In this document: piece after piece, positions 36,625 through 47,950 of the stretch
Layout of the letters: every line of letters begins with the position of its first letter
Position numbering within the stretch: position 1 is the first letter of the stretch
Source of the DNA: Tausonia pullulans
Taxonomy: Eukaryota > Basidiomycota > Tremellomycetes > Cystofilobasidiales > Mrakiaceae
NCBI GenBank assembly: GCA_951802195.1
Contig: OX637629.1
Coordinates: 1,178,001 to 1,242,000 of the forward strand
Reading direction: 5' to 3'
DNA: 64,000 nt
The notes under the pieces: generated by a model
The model's database searches: none
What the model was told of the DNA's origin: nothing
The model's input: the letters and a program-made list of their open reading frames with translations, nothing else
Program-made: the position numbers and the translations under genes

Positions 36625-39600
36625 ATGTCCGCGCCACCGTCCAGCAAGGCCCTCCATAAAGAGCTCAGGCTCCACTCTGCCAAGGACGCCTACGTGAGTG
36701 TGGCTCGCTCCAGAACGAAAAGTCAAGGCTAGGACTGACGGCGAATGCGCGGAGCACAGACCCTCGAGGCTCGCCTCAATGTCGACGGGGAGACTGTCTT
36801 TGAGCAGCTTCGCTTTGAGCGGACGACAGGCGCCATGACCCTTAAGTGTGAGTATTGTTTGGTTCTTGGAGCAAGGCCGGAGGGAGGGCAGCAGGGTCTT
36901 CATGCTGACCATTTGAGGCGAGGGACCCGCTGTTCATATGTCAAGCGTCCGAACGGTCGCTCTTTGCCCGGGAGGGTGAGGGCATCCCCATTCATGGCAT
37001 CTTTGGACGGCTCTCTCTTGCTACGCGTGAGTCCCGCCTGGTTGGTCTCTCGTTAGGAAACACAACGGGATTCATTGCGTCGTCTGTTGCCCTCCTTCGC
37101 TCCTTCCTTGCTATTCTCCCTCCCTCGTCTCTCCCCCTCCTTGCCCTCATCAGTCGACGTCCTCATTCTCGTCTCGGGTCGCTCCTCTCCGACCACACTC
37201 CTGGGCCAGGATAGTTTCACGGCGACCGACTTTCTCACCCTTCCGCTCTCGGCCGAAATCCTCGACGTCGCCTGGCTCACTGACCCGGTCGATAAGCACC
37301 TGCACCGGCTGCTGGAAAAGGGACTCATTGCCTGCAACGATCGCCTCTGGTTCAGCTACGAGCGAGACCTCACCAACACGCTCGACCGGTCGTTTAAACG
37401 CAAGGACTTCGACAAGGCCCTCTGGCAGAAGGCGAGTCGTCGGCTGTCTCCGGGCGGATTGCGTCACGTCATGGCCTCGACTGACTCTTTCTCGTTGCTC
37501 TCGTTGATTCAGGCCGAGGATCGCTTCTTCTGGAACAGATACCTCCAGACGCCGCTCATCGAGGCCTCAAAGCCTGGGAATGACGTGAGTGCTTGAGCGA
37601 TAGCGATACCCGCAGAAGATCGCCTGTTTGACCTCGCACCTTCCCCACCATCCACAGCTCAGCGGCTTCATTCTGCCCTTTATCTTTGGGTGTACGTGTG
37701 CACCATTCAGTTGCTGGTTCTTCTTTCATTCTGAATTGTCTCTTTTTAACAGCGGTCGAGGTTCGTCAGGCCCGGATCAACGACAAGCCGTTCACCCTCT
37801 GCCTCACCTCTCGGCGGTCTCGCCACCGCGTCGGCACCCGCTACTTCACTCGTGGTGTTGATAAGGACGGCCACGTCGCCAATTCGAACGAGACGGAACA
37901 GCTCCTTCTTGTCGACCCCTCGGTCGGCGGGCACATCTTCTCGTACGTCCAGACGCGTGGGAGCGTCCCGGTCTACTGGACGCAGATCAACAACCTTCGC
38001 TACCAGCCGGACCTGCTCGTCATGCTCAAGCCCGAGACGGTGAGTTTTGCTTCTTCGTGGAGAGAATGGCAAGCATGAAGGCTTATCATTCCCTCTCGCA
38101 TGCCAAGGCCGAAGCCCTTAAGAAGCACATCGACGACCAGCTCGAGTTCTATGGCGATATCTACTTGGTTAACCTCGTCAATCAGAAGGGCTACGAGAAA
38201 CCCGTCAAGGATGCCTTTGAGCTCGCCATGGACCGGCTCAATGAGCCCCGAGGTTCGGCTCGTCGTCTCGACTTCCTCCTCCCACTTCTGGCTGATTAGA
38301 TTTGTGCTCTCCCAGCTCACTACCAGTACTTTGACTTCCACCATGAGTGCAAGGGGATGCGCTTCGACCGTGTCAGCCTCCTCGTCGACAAGCTCAAGGA
38401 TGCGCTCGACCAGCAAGGGTTTGTCTGGGTTTGACTCGAGGGATGCCCAAACTCGCTCGTTGATCAAGTAGTTTCCCTCCAGCTTTTTCCAGCTCTCGTC
38501 CGGAGCTGTGGACACCCCGGTTAAGCTCCAGAAGTCGGTCGTCCGGACGAACTGTGAGCTCCATTGTGATTGTCAGTGTTGACTAAGCGCCCCTAACCCC
38601 TCTGTTTTGTCACCCATCCTAGGCATGGACTCGCTGGGTCAGCCGACCCCGATCAGTAAAGGGAGGAAATCCTGACGCTGGCTTTGTCCTATTCCGACAG
38701 ACCGAACCAATGTCGTACAGTCGGCTCTCGCCAAGCACGTTCTCGCCCAGCAGCTCGTCATTGCGAACATTCTCAAGAAGGGAGAGTCACTCGACGCACA
38801 CACGGACTTTATGTTCATGTACCGAAATCGTGCGTCGCCATCTCTGGTCACGGCATCCTGGTCACCGGGTGGTAACTGAGTTTGCACCCTCCTCAGTTTG
38901 GGCCGACCACGCCGACACCATTTCAATCCCGTACAGCGGGACGGGTGCCCTCAAGACAGACTTCACCCGCACTGGCGAGCGGACCAAGCAGGGTGCGCTC
39001 CAGGACGGCAAAAATAGCGTGGTTCGGTACCTCAAGAACAACTTCTACGGTGCGTCGAGAAGTCATTTTCCTGCTACTCTTTTGTTGACCGTCCTTGCTC
39101 CTTGTCTAGATGGCAGCAAGCAGGATGCGTATGATCTCCTCACTGGAGAGTGGTCCGCCACCGCCTCCAACGTGCACAAGCTTAGCCAGGCGATCGTGGA
39201 CCAGAGGTCGCTCGAAATGAGGGCGGTAAGTCCAGACCGGCTCTCGTGAGAGAATTGCGACGCTAATTACTATCAATCGACCCGGATCAGATGCCCTACG
39301 TCTTCTTTTTCGCTATTTTCCTCCTCTTTGCGGCCCTCTTCCTTCCTCGGTGGTCCAAGGCGCCTATCTGGCTGCTCATCGTGCCTCTGCTCGCGGTCCT
39401 CGGGGTCTCCTGGACGTACATCGTTGGCAACGGCATCTCGTGCGTGCACCTGCTCTGGGTCGCATATCTTTCACCATAACTGAACTTCTCCGTCCCTGCA
39501 GCTACGTCGACTGGCCCAAGCTCCTCTCGCGAGACCCGATTCTCTCGTACGACGGCCGCGGAACAGGCTCGGGTGCGGAAGGCAAGGGTAAGGGCCGCGG

Positions 39601-39667
39601 TCGCGACGTCCTCTCGTTCAAGGGGCGGCCGACGACGCGCATCAGCGCGGCGAAGAAGGGGCAGTAG
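36625..39667 (+). CDS. SAC1: Phosphoinositide phosphatase Sac1
   Basis: Sac1 removes the phosphate from PI4P in the ER and Golgi and is central to lipid exchange at ER contact sites. The chosen start gives MSAPPSSKALHKELRLHS; an in-frame ATG 67 bp earlier would add residues. The SAC domain shows SFTATDFLTLPLSAEILDVA, LWFSYERDLTNTLDRSFKRK, FFWNRYLQTPLIEA, GFILPFIFG, SRRSRHRVGTRYFTRGVD and VPVYWTQINNLRYQPDL. The catalytic CX5R(T) motif is CMDSLDRTN, assembled across a 15-nt exon at 38623-38637. Two C-terminal membrane helices follow (YVFFFAIFLLFAALFL and IWLLIVPLLAVLGVSW), then a basic tail ending AAKKGQ. At least thirteen introns are present. Confidence 0.95.
38623..38637 (+). other. SAC1: 15-nt microexon in SAC1 carrying the catalytic cysteine
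   Basis: The exon GCATGGACTCGCTGG is flanked by CCTAG and GTCAG. It completes the Cys codon begun in the previous exon (AACT), encodes MDSL and begins the Asp codon finished by the next exon (ACCGAACC). Without it the CX5R active site cannot form. Confidence 0.8.
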
Positions 39668-39901
39668 TGGCGCGAGGAATTGCTGGAATGAATGAACGAT
39701 TGCATTTGGATGGACTGCGCCCGCTTGTTGGAGCTAGTACCACGTGAACGGATTTCGTGTGAGCTGGCAAAGTGACAGACTGCGCCTCGCTTCCACGACT
39801 CTTCGGCTCGGGCCGAGGACGTCAGCGGCAAGCTGCGCCGCCCTCCTGGGCTTGCACGGACGGGCGGACAGCCCTTCTACTCCCTCCCAACGACCAACAT
39901 C

Positions 39902-41503
39902 ATGCGTCTGTCATCATCGTCTCTCTTAGCCCTGGTGCTTCTCGCTGGGTCCTCCGTGGACGCTGCCCGATACACCAAGGTCCCTCTGAAGTCGATCAAG
40001 ACCCTGTGCGCGTCATCCTCTCCAGCAGCAATATGCCTCATCGCCTGCTCTGCTCCTACTCGTCTGTTCACGCTTCTTACCGACCGTGCTCTGCGTTTTC
40101 CGCAGCACCTTCTACCCCGACACGCTCACGACCTCTAGGAGGGGTGCCCCGATCCAGCAGCTGACTTGCAAGGGTCCAGGCTGCTCCCGGTTCCAGCACC
40201 TCGTGCACGGCATCCAGGTGCGCACGTCTGTGTCTTGGCCTCGTTAATACCTCGATGGTATAACTGACCCCCATCGTAATTGTCTCTGGCAGTGCACGAA
40301 CCAGGGCGATGACGGAACGGGTAACATTCAATGGAGGGTGGGCGTTGCACGCAAGTCACTCGAAACCTCCCCTCATACTGCTTCTGACAACCCTTCTTTC
40401 CTTCTGACGCCCATCCAGTGCGAGACCGATCTACCCGAGTCTCTCAAGCTAGGAAGGGTGGGCCATCTATTCCGGCTTTTGTGTCGAGCCAAACATCCAG
40501 TCTCACAGCGCCCTTTTGCGTCCTCAGGTGGAGGTCTCATGCGAAGGCTGGTCCCGGCCTGGTGATGCCAATGTTCTCGCTGTGCGTCCAGTTGCTGCCC
40601 CCTTGTCTCGTCTATCGTCACCTCACAAGCCGGCTTTCTTCAGGGATCTTGTGGTCTCGAGTACCAGCTCATCAAGGTTGATAATCCATCTGGCGGCGGA
40701 GGCGGTCGATCCCACAAAGACGGCGACGGCGACTTTCCTAGTGCGTCGGCATGCATGCCCACCACAAGACTCGCTCGTCATTGTTGATCCCCCTCTTCCT
40801 CGTCATGCCCAGCCGACCGCATCCTCAGCTTCGTCTTCAAGGTCATCTGGTTTTCTGCTCTTGGTTTCATCGTCTACTTATTCCTCTCGTCCTGGCTCGG
40901 CCGTCGCCGCGCCCTCACTGGCAGTACTTTCCCTCCCTCTGACGGTGCCTACCCAGGCGGTGGACTCGGAGGAGGAGGAGGAGGAGGAGGAGGAGGAGGA
41001 TGGGGTCCAGGAGGAGGAGGAGGAGGAGGCATTCCAGGAGGACCCCCTCCTCCGCCCTACACCCCTGGCGGCGGTGGAGGAGGAGGTGGGCCCTCCAAGT
41101 CCGAAGAGACGGCCGGGCAAGGCTGGCGCCCTGGCTTTGGAACGGGTCTCGGGCTGGGAGCAGCGGCCGCTTGGTTGGCAAACAGGTCGAGGACGAACCA
41201 GCATAGGCCCCAGCCTCAACATCGTGTTCCTCACTCGGGTGATGTGCGTCGTTCTCTGTATCTTGTTCTTTCTTACCAGGTCGAGTTGCTAACTCTCTTG
41301 TGGAGTCACAGTACCACTATGGCGGCATTGGCGACGACGACCAGTACGGCCATCGCCATGGCGGCGCTAACTGGGGGGGCGGCGACGGTCGGGCAGGACC
41401 CTCGAGGAACAGCGGTAGCGGTGGCGGCGGACGGGGCTCGCCTTCTACAAATTTGGGCGAGACGCGGACGACAACTGGCTTTGGTGGGAGCAACGTCCGC
41501 TAA
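39902..41503 (+). CDS. SARAF (TMEM66)-like ER regulator of store-operated calcium entry
   Basis: The start encodes MRLSSSSLLALVLLAGSSVD, a clear signal peptide. The lumenal domain spans small exons and keeps the SARAF cysteine pattern: LTCKGPGCSRF, CTNQGDDGTGNIQWRCETDL, LGRVEVSCEGWSRPGDANVL and GSCGLEYQL. One membrane helix follows (FVFKVIWFSALGFIVYLFLS). The cytosolic tail is extremely Gly-rich (a GGA-codon run near 40963-41100), with PPPPPY and GWRPGFGTGLGLGAAAAW, as in metazoan SARAF, and ends GFGGSNVR. In animals SARAF damps STIM-Orai calcium entry; a STIM partner is not known from this window, so its fungal role is open. The stop is 88 bp from the converging polymerase gene. Confidence 0.85.
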
Positions 41504-41591
41504 GGCAGTCTTACTCTGTCACATGATCTTCTTCACGACGTGCATGAAGGGCATAATATTGAAGCCGAGAACCAACCTGGGCTACCACCAA

Positions 41592-43521
41592 CTACTTCTT
41601 GGAGAAGAACGACGCCACACTCGGCTGATAACCTACCCCCCCTCCTCCTCCGACCTTCTTCTTCGCCGGTGCAGGAGGGGGGGGCTTGGAGGCAGGGGCA
41701 GCCTTTTTCGCTGGAGGCGGCTTGGACGACGCAGCTGTCTTGGTCTTGGAAGCGGCAGGCTTTGGCTTTGAGTTGGAAGTGCTTGAGGCGTCGGAGGCTG
41801 CAAATGGGCAAGTAGAAAAGTCAGGAAGCGTTCCTGCATGCAAGATGGAGTAAAAGATCACGCACAATATGACTCTTCGCCTGAGATGTCAATAGTTTCT
41901 GGATAGATGAGTAGCCGGCTGTCAGAACCCACACCTTCTGGAGGGAAAGCTATGACCCTCCGCTCACCCATATAGCCCCTCTTGTTTATCCTTGTCTCAG
42001 TCCGGACAACCCTCCGCAACTTGCGCACCCGACCACTCGCCGAAACGACCTTGGACGCGGCGTCGCCTTCCTTCGCCTTCCCCTTGGCTGTTACTGAAGA
42101 GGCCTTTGCCTTCGGCTTGGACGGAGGCTTGGGAGAACCAGCCCTGGGGGGGTCATCGTCGTCTGAGCTGCTCATCACGGCACGCTTGTGAGGGGCTGGT
42201 AGGAAAGAGGGAGAATAGTCGGCCGGCGTAACATGAGAGACGGACGCTTTCCCGCGAACGCACCCTTCTTCTTCGTCGGCGCAGAGACCACCACGTTGTC
42301 ATCGTCGTCCCAAAGGCCTTTGAGGTCCTCCGTCTCCTGTTCAATCTGTGCTTTGGTCGGCTTGCCCGCGCTCGCTTTGACCGCTGGCATTGGCGGCTGC
42401 TTGCTTTCGTCGTCTGAGGAGATGACGGCACGCTTGACGGTGGTGGCGGACTTGGCCCTGGGCGGCGGCGGCGAGGCTTTGCGCTTGAGAGAGGGCTGAA
42501 GGAGATAGCTCAGACAACGTGCTGCGCAAGCGGGGCAGCGAATCATGACCACCAACTTTTTTCTCTTCCTCCTTCTCTTTGGGCTTCTTCTTCGTCCAAT
42601 CCCAGGCGCTTGCCTTCTTCTCTTCGCCAGCAGCAGCCTTGGCCGGGACTGCCGCTGCCGTTGCCTTGCTATTACTGCCCCCAGGCTTGCTACCCGGCTT
42701 GGCTACGTTGACCGACCCCTTGACCTTGGCGGGCGCGATGTCCGGCGGCGGCGGGGCGTTAATACTTGGGCAGAGAATCGTGCCATACAGGGAGGGGTTG
42801 TGGTACATGTGGTGAGTGCGAAGTGTGCGAGCGCACTCGACGAGAGAGGAGGGGTCCTGGAGGGCGGACGCGACGCGGCGTGTCATCAGTGAAAGAGAGA
42901 CGTCGAATTGAGACTGCGAGAGCAGGGCCTGACTCTGAACGTGGTCGGGGCGAGTGAGTAGATGGTCTGTCTGAGGCCTTCGGGCGAGAAGAGGGCCCTC
43001 TTGGCTGTGGACGCGTCGTCGTCGAGATATCAACACGCGTCGACGCGTCAGATCGGAGAGCCGGGAGGCGTCAAGCGACACCCACCCTGAAGGTCCTTGC
43101 GCGTGCAGAGCTGGATCCCCTGCCTCAAGACAGGCCTCTCGCTCGGTCCGGGCTCATCTCCGATAATGATGTCTATACTGTCGGCAGTGGAGTTCGCGCC
43201 GTTGTTCGTTGAGAAAGAAGTGAGGAGTCGGCCAGTAACGAGATAGGTCGGATGGAGTTCTGCATGACTCATGGCGTACGCCTCAAGAACGCTGAGAAAG
43301 CGGATTGTCAGATTGTATGCTATGACAATCGGAAAGGATGAGGAGAACTTACGTCTGTGCCTCTCTGACGGCGATGCCGAGTTCTCGAGCGAGCGCCCGG
43401 GAGGTTATCTTTTGCGTCGAGACGATATAAGCGTCGAACAAGCCAGTCCATGACGGTAACAACTAACTGTTTTCTTGTCTTGGTTGATCCATACCTCGAG
43501 GAGGTCTGCCGCTGGGTCCAT
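41592..43521 (-). CDS. DNA polymerase delta third subunit (Cdc27/POLD3/Pol32 family)
   Basis: This subunit links polymerase delta to PCNA. The start encodes MDPAADLLE, joined across a 31-nt minimal intron to LLPSWTGLF and KITSRALARELGIAVREAQ, the conserved winged-helix opening of POLD3/Cdc27. Then come VLEAYAMSHAELHPTYLVTG, LTRRVASALQD and LYGTILCPSINAPPPPDI. The rest is low complexity, with Lys/Ser/Ala-rich stretches and repeated SSDDE-type acidic patches (AVISSDDESK, MSSSDDDDPPRAG). RRVVRTETRINKRGYMG is conserved in the family. The C-terminus ends in a PCNA-interacting peptide, QPSVASFFSKK. It has about seven introns and is divergent from IES2 with 134 bp between starts. Confidence 0.85.
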
Positions 43522-43655
43522 GGTGGACGGGGGGGGGGGGTGGATGGTGGTCGTCGAGGGAGAGGAGGCACGCGTCTCGCCGGCTCCCGCTCTCCTTCGC
43601 GCGTCTCGCCGCCCTCCCCGTCGTGCCCCCCAACCTCCACCACCCACACACCACC
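43522..43655. promoter_or_regulatory. Divergent promoter between the Pol delta subunit and IES2 genes
   Basis: This 134-bp spacer lies between two divergent start codons and contains a poly-G run near 43530-43539. It must serve both a replication gene and a chromatin-remodelling gene. Confidence 0.5.
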
Positions 43656-45089
43656 ATGGCCCGCCTCGCCAACAAAGGCCGCGTCATTGAGTCCGAATCC
43701 GAGGTGCGTCCGTGGCCGCTGTGCAGTGGAACAGTCGGCTGATACTCGCTCGCTCTCTCGCCCTTCCAGAGCGACCCGGACGCTCGTGAGTCCGCCAGCA
43801 CCCAGCACTCCAGACGTAGTCCTGACGCTACTACACCCTCCCTCGCAGCCCCCCAGTTCGTGACCGCCTCGTCGCCGAGATTCGACGAGGTAGGCGCCGC
43901 CGGCATGTCGGGCGAGGAGGAGCTTTGTAAGTCCGCTTTGTGTCGTCCCGCACCGACCGGCCGCCTAGTGAACCCCTTCCGCTCCCATCCAGCCGGCATC
44001 AGCTCTGCGCCCGAAGAGGAGGAGGAGGAGGAGGAGGAAGAAGAAGAAGAAGAAGAGCAAGAAGAGGAGGAGATCGACGAACTCGCGTCCGAGATCTCGT
44101 CAGCCCCTCCGGATTCGCCCCCGCCCCACAAGTCGTTGTCGGCGACGTCCCGGGGTCTCACCATCCGGCTGAACCTGCCCTCGCACGCGACGGCCTCCGC
44201 CGAGGGATCTGATGCGGGGACGCCGTTGTCGAGGAGCAAACGCAAGGCAGGAGGACGCAAGGGCAAGGGGCGGGAACGGGACGTGAGCGGTGCGTTCGCT
44301 TGACTCTCTAGAAATGCGCTTTTCGCTGATATGTATGCCCCTCTCTGTCCTTTCAGACTCCGTTTGGACCGAATCTGAGGAGGAGGAGGACGACGACGTG
44401 GTGTTCCCGACAGGCACTGCTCTCACGGCTCGTCAGCGTGCAGCCCAGGGGGACACGTCCATCGCCGGCTCGCTGCTTGTCCTTCAGGAGGGTAAGTGCC
44501 TGTCTCGTACTTGCTGCACACAACTGTGCTCACCCACTCTGTAATCAGAGTCGAGGAGCACGCTGAACGAGACGGAGAAGGCGGCTCGACGAGCCGAAAC
44601 GGCACGACGGAGGAAAAACCAGAGCGAGAAGAAGCTCGAGGATGACAAGGTGGGAGATAGATGTCTGACCAGAGCTTCTTATCTCTTGCTGACTTTTTCT
44701 GCTCCCAGATTGAGACTATCAACCGACTCCTCAAGGCGCAGACAGGGCGCACGCGAGGCAAGGCGTCGGTAACGACAACCGCTACAGCATCTCTTCTCGC
44801 GTCGGCCGAGGCCAACTCGCCCCCTCCCCCTCGGCCACCGCCCTCGCTCTTCCGGTCCATCTCATCTATCCGATCGGGCGCCTTCGTCGTCACGCTCTCA
44901 GCGCCGGAGGACCCGGACTACGTTGCCAAGCTCGCCTCGCCGCCGGCAGTCTCTTTTCCACAGGTTCCCACTCCCGCTCTCTGCACGATCGACGGCTGTG
45001 GCCGGCCGCGCAAGTATCGCTGTGTCGGTGCTTTCGAGCGAGGTGGGTGTGGGCTTGAACATCTCAGAATCGCGCAGGCGGGGGTCTGA
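43656..45089 (+). CDS. IES2: INO80 complex subunit Ies2/INO80B (PAPA-1 and HIT finger)
   Basis: Ies2 activates the INO80 chromatin remodeller. The start encodes MARLANKGRVIESESE. After short exons there is a run of about 17 Glu encoded by GAG/GAA repeats near 44018-44076, then NLPSHATASAEG and a basic patch (SRSKRKAGGRKGKGR). The PAPA-1 region reads TGTALTARQRAAQGD, then STLNETEKAARRAETARRRK and NQSEKKLEDDKIETINRLL. The C-terminal HIT-like finger reads LCTIDGCGRPRKYRCVGAFE and GGCGLEHL. An alternative splice at GTGGGT near 45041 would replace the finger's end, but the unspliced reading keeps the conserved GGCGLEHL. About six introns are present. Confidence 0.88.
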
Positions 45090-45585
45090 GAGTGTATATG
45101 TGTATATATCACTTCAGTGTGAAGAACGGATTTCATGCCTTAACCATTTCAACACGTGGCCGGGTCAAAAGCACCAACTTGGATGGCAAGATACTCGGTT
45201 GCATGAGACTAAGTAGTCAATGGCGAAAAAGGAACCCGATCCTTACAACGAGGCACACATCTCGATCGACTCAAGAAAGTGTCATGGCGCGTGATCCATC
45301 ATTCGGTGCACGCACCTTCTAGCCGGCCGTCAACGCCTGGATTGTCTCAGCTGAAGGTGGAGGGTTAGGAAGGAGCCTGGGTGTCCAGATGTCCAGGTCA
45401 ACAGTATCTCATTCGCCTGCTGAACACACGCGCACCCTAAGAGTATGATAAAGATGGAATTAAAGAGCGCTTACAAGAGATCAGCGACGTAATCTGTCCC
45501 GTTGGTCGTCTTGATGCCTCAGTATTGTCGATCGGATTTCGTCTGATAATGACAGATCGACAATACACCATCGAGGAGGCAAGAA
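45090..45585. other. Start of the gene-poor, lower-GC zone
   Basis: No gene is supported. Downstream of IES2 the GC content falls and open frames are short and lack the C-rich wobble pattern of the genes to the left. The first LTR-like fragment begins at 45586. Confidence 0.45.
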
Positions 45586-46022
45586 TGTCAGGATCTCGCG
45601 GACTTGCCACCTTGCTTCTGCGCCTGGCTAGCTATGTGCCTGTGTTGCCTTCTTCCTGCTTGCTCCCAATTCCCTCATCTTGGACCATTCTTTCGCCACA
45701 TGGGCTCACGCTCCTTGTCTCATTACTCTTTCTTCTATTTTATTTCGTCATCTGCCTTACACTCTTTGCGTTCTCGCGCTTCTCATCCCCTCCCTTGTTT
45801 TTACTCCTGGTCCATAAAATGCTCAGTTCATCGTAGATTCCGTTCTGCACTCTGACTATCATTTTGACCCGACAAACCTGTCCAAGACCCTTAAGCGAGC
45901 CCGTGTCACCTCCATCACTACAGTTCCCTTTTATCACCCGCCACCGCTCAGTACACTTCGTCGCCAACGTCCCTCTCCCGGCCCAATCTTCTCTACCATC
46001 GATCCTTGGGCCAAACCTAACA
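45586..46022 (+). mobile_element. Solo LTR-like fossil, copy A
   Basis: This segment opens TGTCAGGATCTCGCGGAC and closes GGGCCAAACCTAACA, so it has the short inverted ends (TGTYAG...CTAACA) of an LTR. It shares a core (CATAAAA, then CAGTTCATCGTA, GCACTCTG and CGACAAAC) with the other copies at 46.3, 47.1, 54.6 and 54.8 kb. No internal retrotransposon genes adjoin it. A 5-bp target duplication is not evident, so it is probably an old solo LTR. A non-autonomous DNA element is an alternative. Confidence 0.55.
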
Positions 46023-46345
46023 TCGAACCGCCGGTGGAGTGGAGTTCAAGCATGAGCTGCTAGCGAGGGGCAGGCCGAAAAGCGATGAAGTTGCAAAGTG
46101 GTCGCGCACTCTCGTGATCTCGATAGACCCCGATCAGAGCCTTAAACTGTCATCGCTTGCCACTCGAAATGTTTCTCGACTTGATGTCGTGGGTCCAGCG
46201 CAAGCACGCTGGCAACCTCTCCTTAGCCTCCCCACTCTCTTGAACCCTATGGAACACGCTGCTTCAACGATGAATGCCTCTTCTGATTGGGTCCTGGGTA
46301 CACCGGTGGCAACTGTTGGAAGGTGCAATTCGCGGAGACCTGAAG

Positions 46346-46700
46346 TGTCAGGATCTTACGGGTTCACCACATTGGCTCTGCGCCTATGTGGCTGCAGAAT
46401 CTCACGGACCCGCCACCTCGGCTCCGCGTCTGTGTAGCAGCGCCCATATTTGCTCGGCTTCCATATTTTCAGCCTCTCTTGAGCCACACTGTCACACACT
46501 CTTTGTTTTCTTGCCATTAGCCCAAAGACATTCAGTTCATCGTACCTTTTGTTCCTTAACCTGACTACCATTTGGATTCGACAAACCAGCCCATGATATC
46601 GAAGCAAGCTTGCATCCACATTGGACCCCAGGGCGAACCTTGACCTTAACAGCAACTACTCGAGGGGCTCCTCCTCCACCCAATCACCGTGCCCCTCTTC
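46346..46700 (+). mobile_element. Solo LTR-like fossil, copy B
   Basis: This starts TGTCAGGATCTTACGGG and contains the family core (CAGTTCATCGTA, GACAAACCAGCCCA). Its first part holds two diverged tandem versions of the same segment of about 48 bp (GGCTCTGCGCCTATG and GGCTCCGCGTCTGTG). The right end is indistinct. It is more diverged than copies A and E and so looks older. Confidence 0.45.
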
Positions 46701-47100
46701 CTCTTCCTAATTCATAGGTTCGGATACCTCCTGCTGCTGAATCATGACCGCACCGTTTTTTTGAGCAACCACACCCCCAGTGACACCATCTGCTCTGGCC
46801 CTGAGCATATGTAAAGATGAGTTTCTGCTTTTCTCCACTCCTCATGGTTTACACAGAAAATCTCAGCGTATAAATCGGGTGTGTCGTTTCGAGGAGTGGC
46901 AAATAGCGAGCGGGCCGGTGGACGGAAGCCTAATTGCCGATAGCTGAGCGAATACCATCTCTACAGGGAGCCATCAGCGCTCTGTCTCTCATATGGATCA
47001 AGGCGACCATCCAGCAGGGACTGTTGCACACGTTACATTCTTGGCATCAGCAAACAAGGTCTGTCAATGCAAGCACAAGACAGCGCAATGATAACTTCGG

Positions 47101-47330
47101 TGTTAGAATTGGCTTTAGGGCCGGGGGCTGAGGAGGATGGGTGAGGAGAGGGGTGTCAGTGGAGGAGTGGTACTGAAGTAATGGCAGTGGCACGGGCTCT
47201 CTCGCTGGAGGTCTTGGGCAGGTTCGTCGAGTCCAAGTGTAACCAGAGTGCAGAACGAAGTCTATGATGAACTGAGGGCTTCATGGACGAGGGGTGAGAA
47301 GGATGGAGGGGATGAGAAGAAATGAGAAAG
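47101..47330 (-). mobile_element. Solo LTR-like fossil, copy C
   Basis: On the minus strand this ends AATTCTAACA and, read backwards from there, carries the same core as copies A and E (GAGTCCAAGTGTAACC, GCAGAACGAAGTCTATGATG as seen on the plus strand). The far end is not recognisable, so it is a fragment. Confidence 0.45.
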
Positions 47331-47440
47331 CAGAGTGAAATTCGGCTTCGATCGAAGGCGGCTGGGATCGCATGAAAGTGGAGTTGTGAGCTGGGAAAGT
47401 CGATGCAAGATGTCAGTCGTAGGAGGCTCGAACATACCAA

Positions 47441-47950
47441 TCATACTGTATGTCCACGCCGACGTGCAATCATGAGCATGAGCGCTCCGTTGTTGGCCAA
47501 CACCAGTGAACTTTCGACACACCTACCTGTGCCTCGCACCACAATAGACCGACCAATCCGAGATGCTGAAGAGATTCTGCTTTCTATGACGCCGAAATGG
47601 CGTACTCGCCTGTCGTATCGTATCCTCCGCGGCCGGCAGCTCGTCATGTGGAGCCGAAGCAAGTTTACCGCCGTCAGACACGTCCGATCTTCACCTTGCT
47701 CTATTTCCTCAGATGCTTCGCCTTTCGGACCATCACGTACGACCTCCAAAGCGACTTCGAGATGGTGGATCCTCATCGGCGATGCAGCGGGACCGGGATC
47801 TGCCTGAGCATACTGTTCGATCTGCTGGAGCAGTGCTTCGATGCTCTCGTCGTATGGCCAACGAGTCTCCGTACTCGTCGAACAAATTCATCTCTGTCAA
47901 TAAACGTCTCAGGATGAACTGAATGGACGGAGTAGCCGAACACACGACCA
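47441..47950 (-). CDS. Unrecognised coding-like frames, possibly a degraded gene
   Basis: Minus-strand frames here read, for example, YDESIEALLQQIEQYAQAD and MRIHHLEVALEVVRDGPKGE followed by ASEEIEQGEDRTCL, a helix-like pattern that looks coding rather than random. The frames shift between pieces and no start, splice set or domain can be fixed. I do not recognise the family. It lies between LTR-like fossils and may be a decayed host gene. Confidence 0.25.

Noticed and set aside
40878-41234. Minus-strand frames rich in Ser and Leu repeats opposite the SARAF-like gene
   Set aside because: They are the complement of the GGA-codon run encoding the Gly-rich tail and carry no independent signal.
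44018-44076. GAG/GAA repeat as an independent microsatellite or mobile feature
   Set aside because: It lies in frame within IES2 and encodes a poly-Glu stretch typical of chromatin proteins.
45041-45066. Alternative intron near the end of IES2
   Set aside because: GTGGGT...CTCAG could be spliced, but that would delete GGCGLEHL, the conserved end of the HIT-like finger, so the unspliced reading is preferred.
47597-47917. 106-codon plus-strand frame
   Set aside because: The opposite strand has the more protein-like reading here; this frame looks like its shadow.
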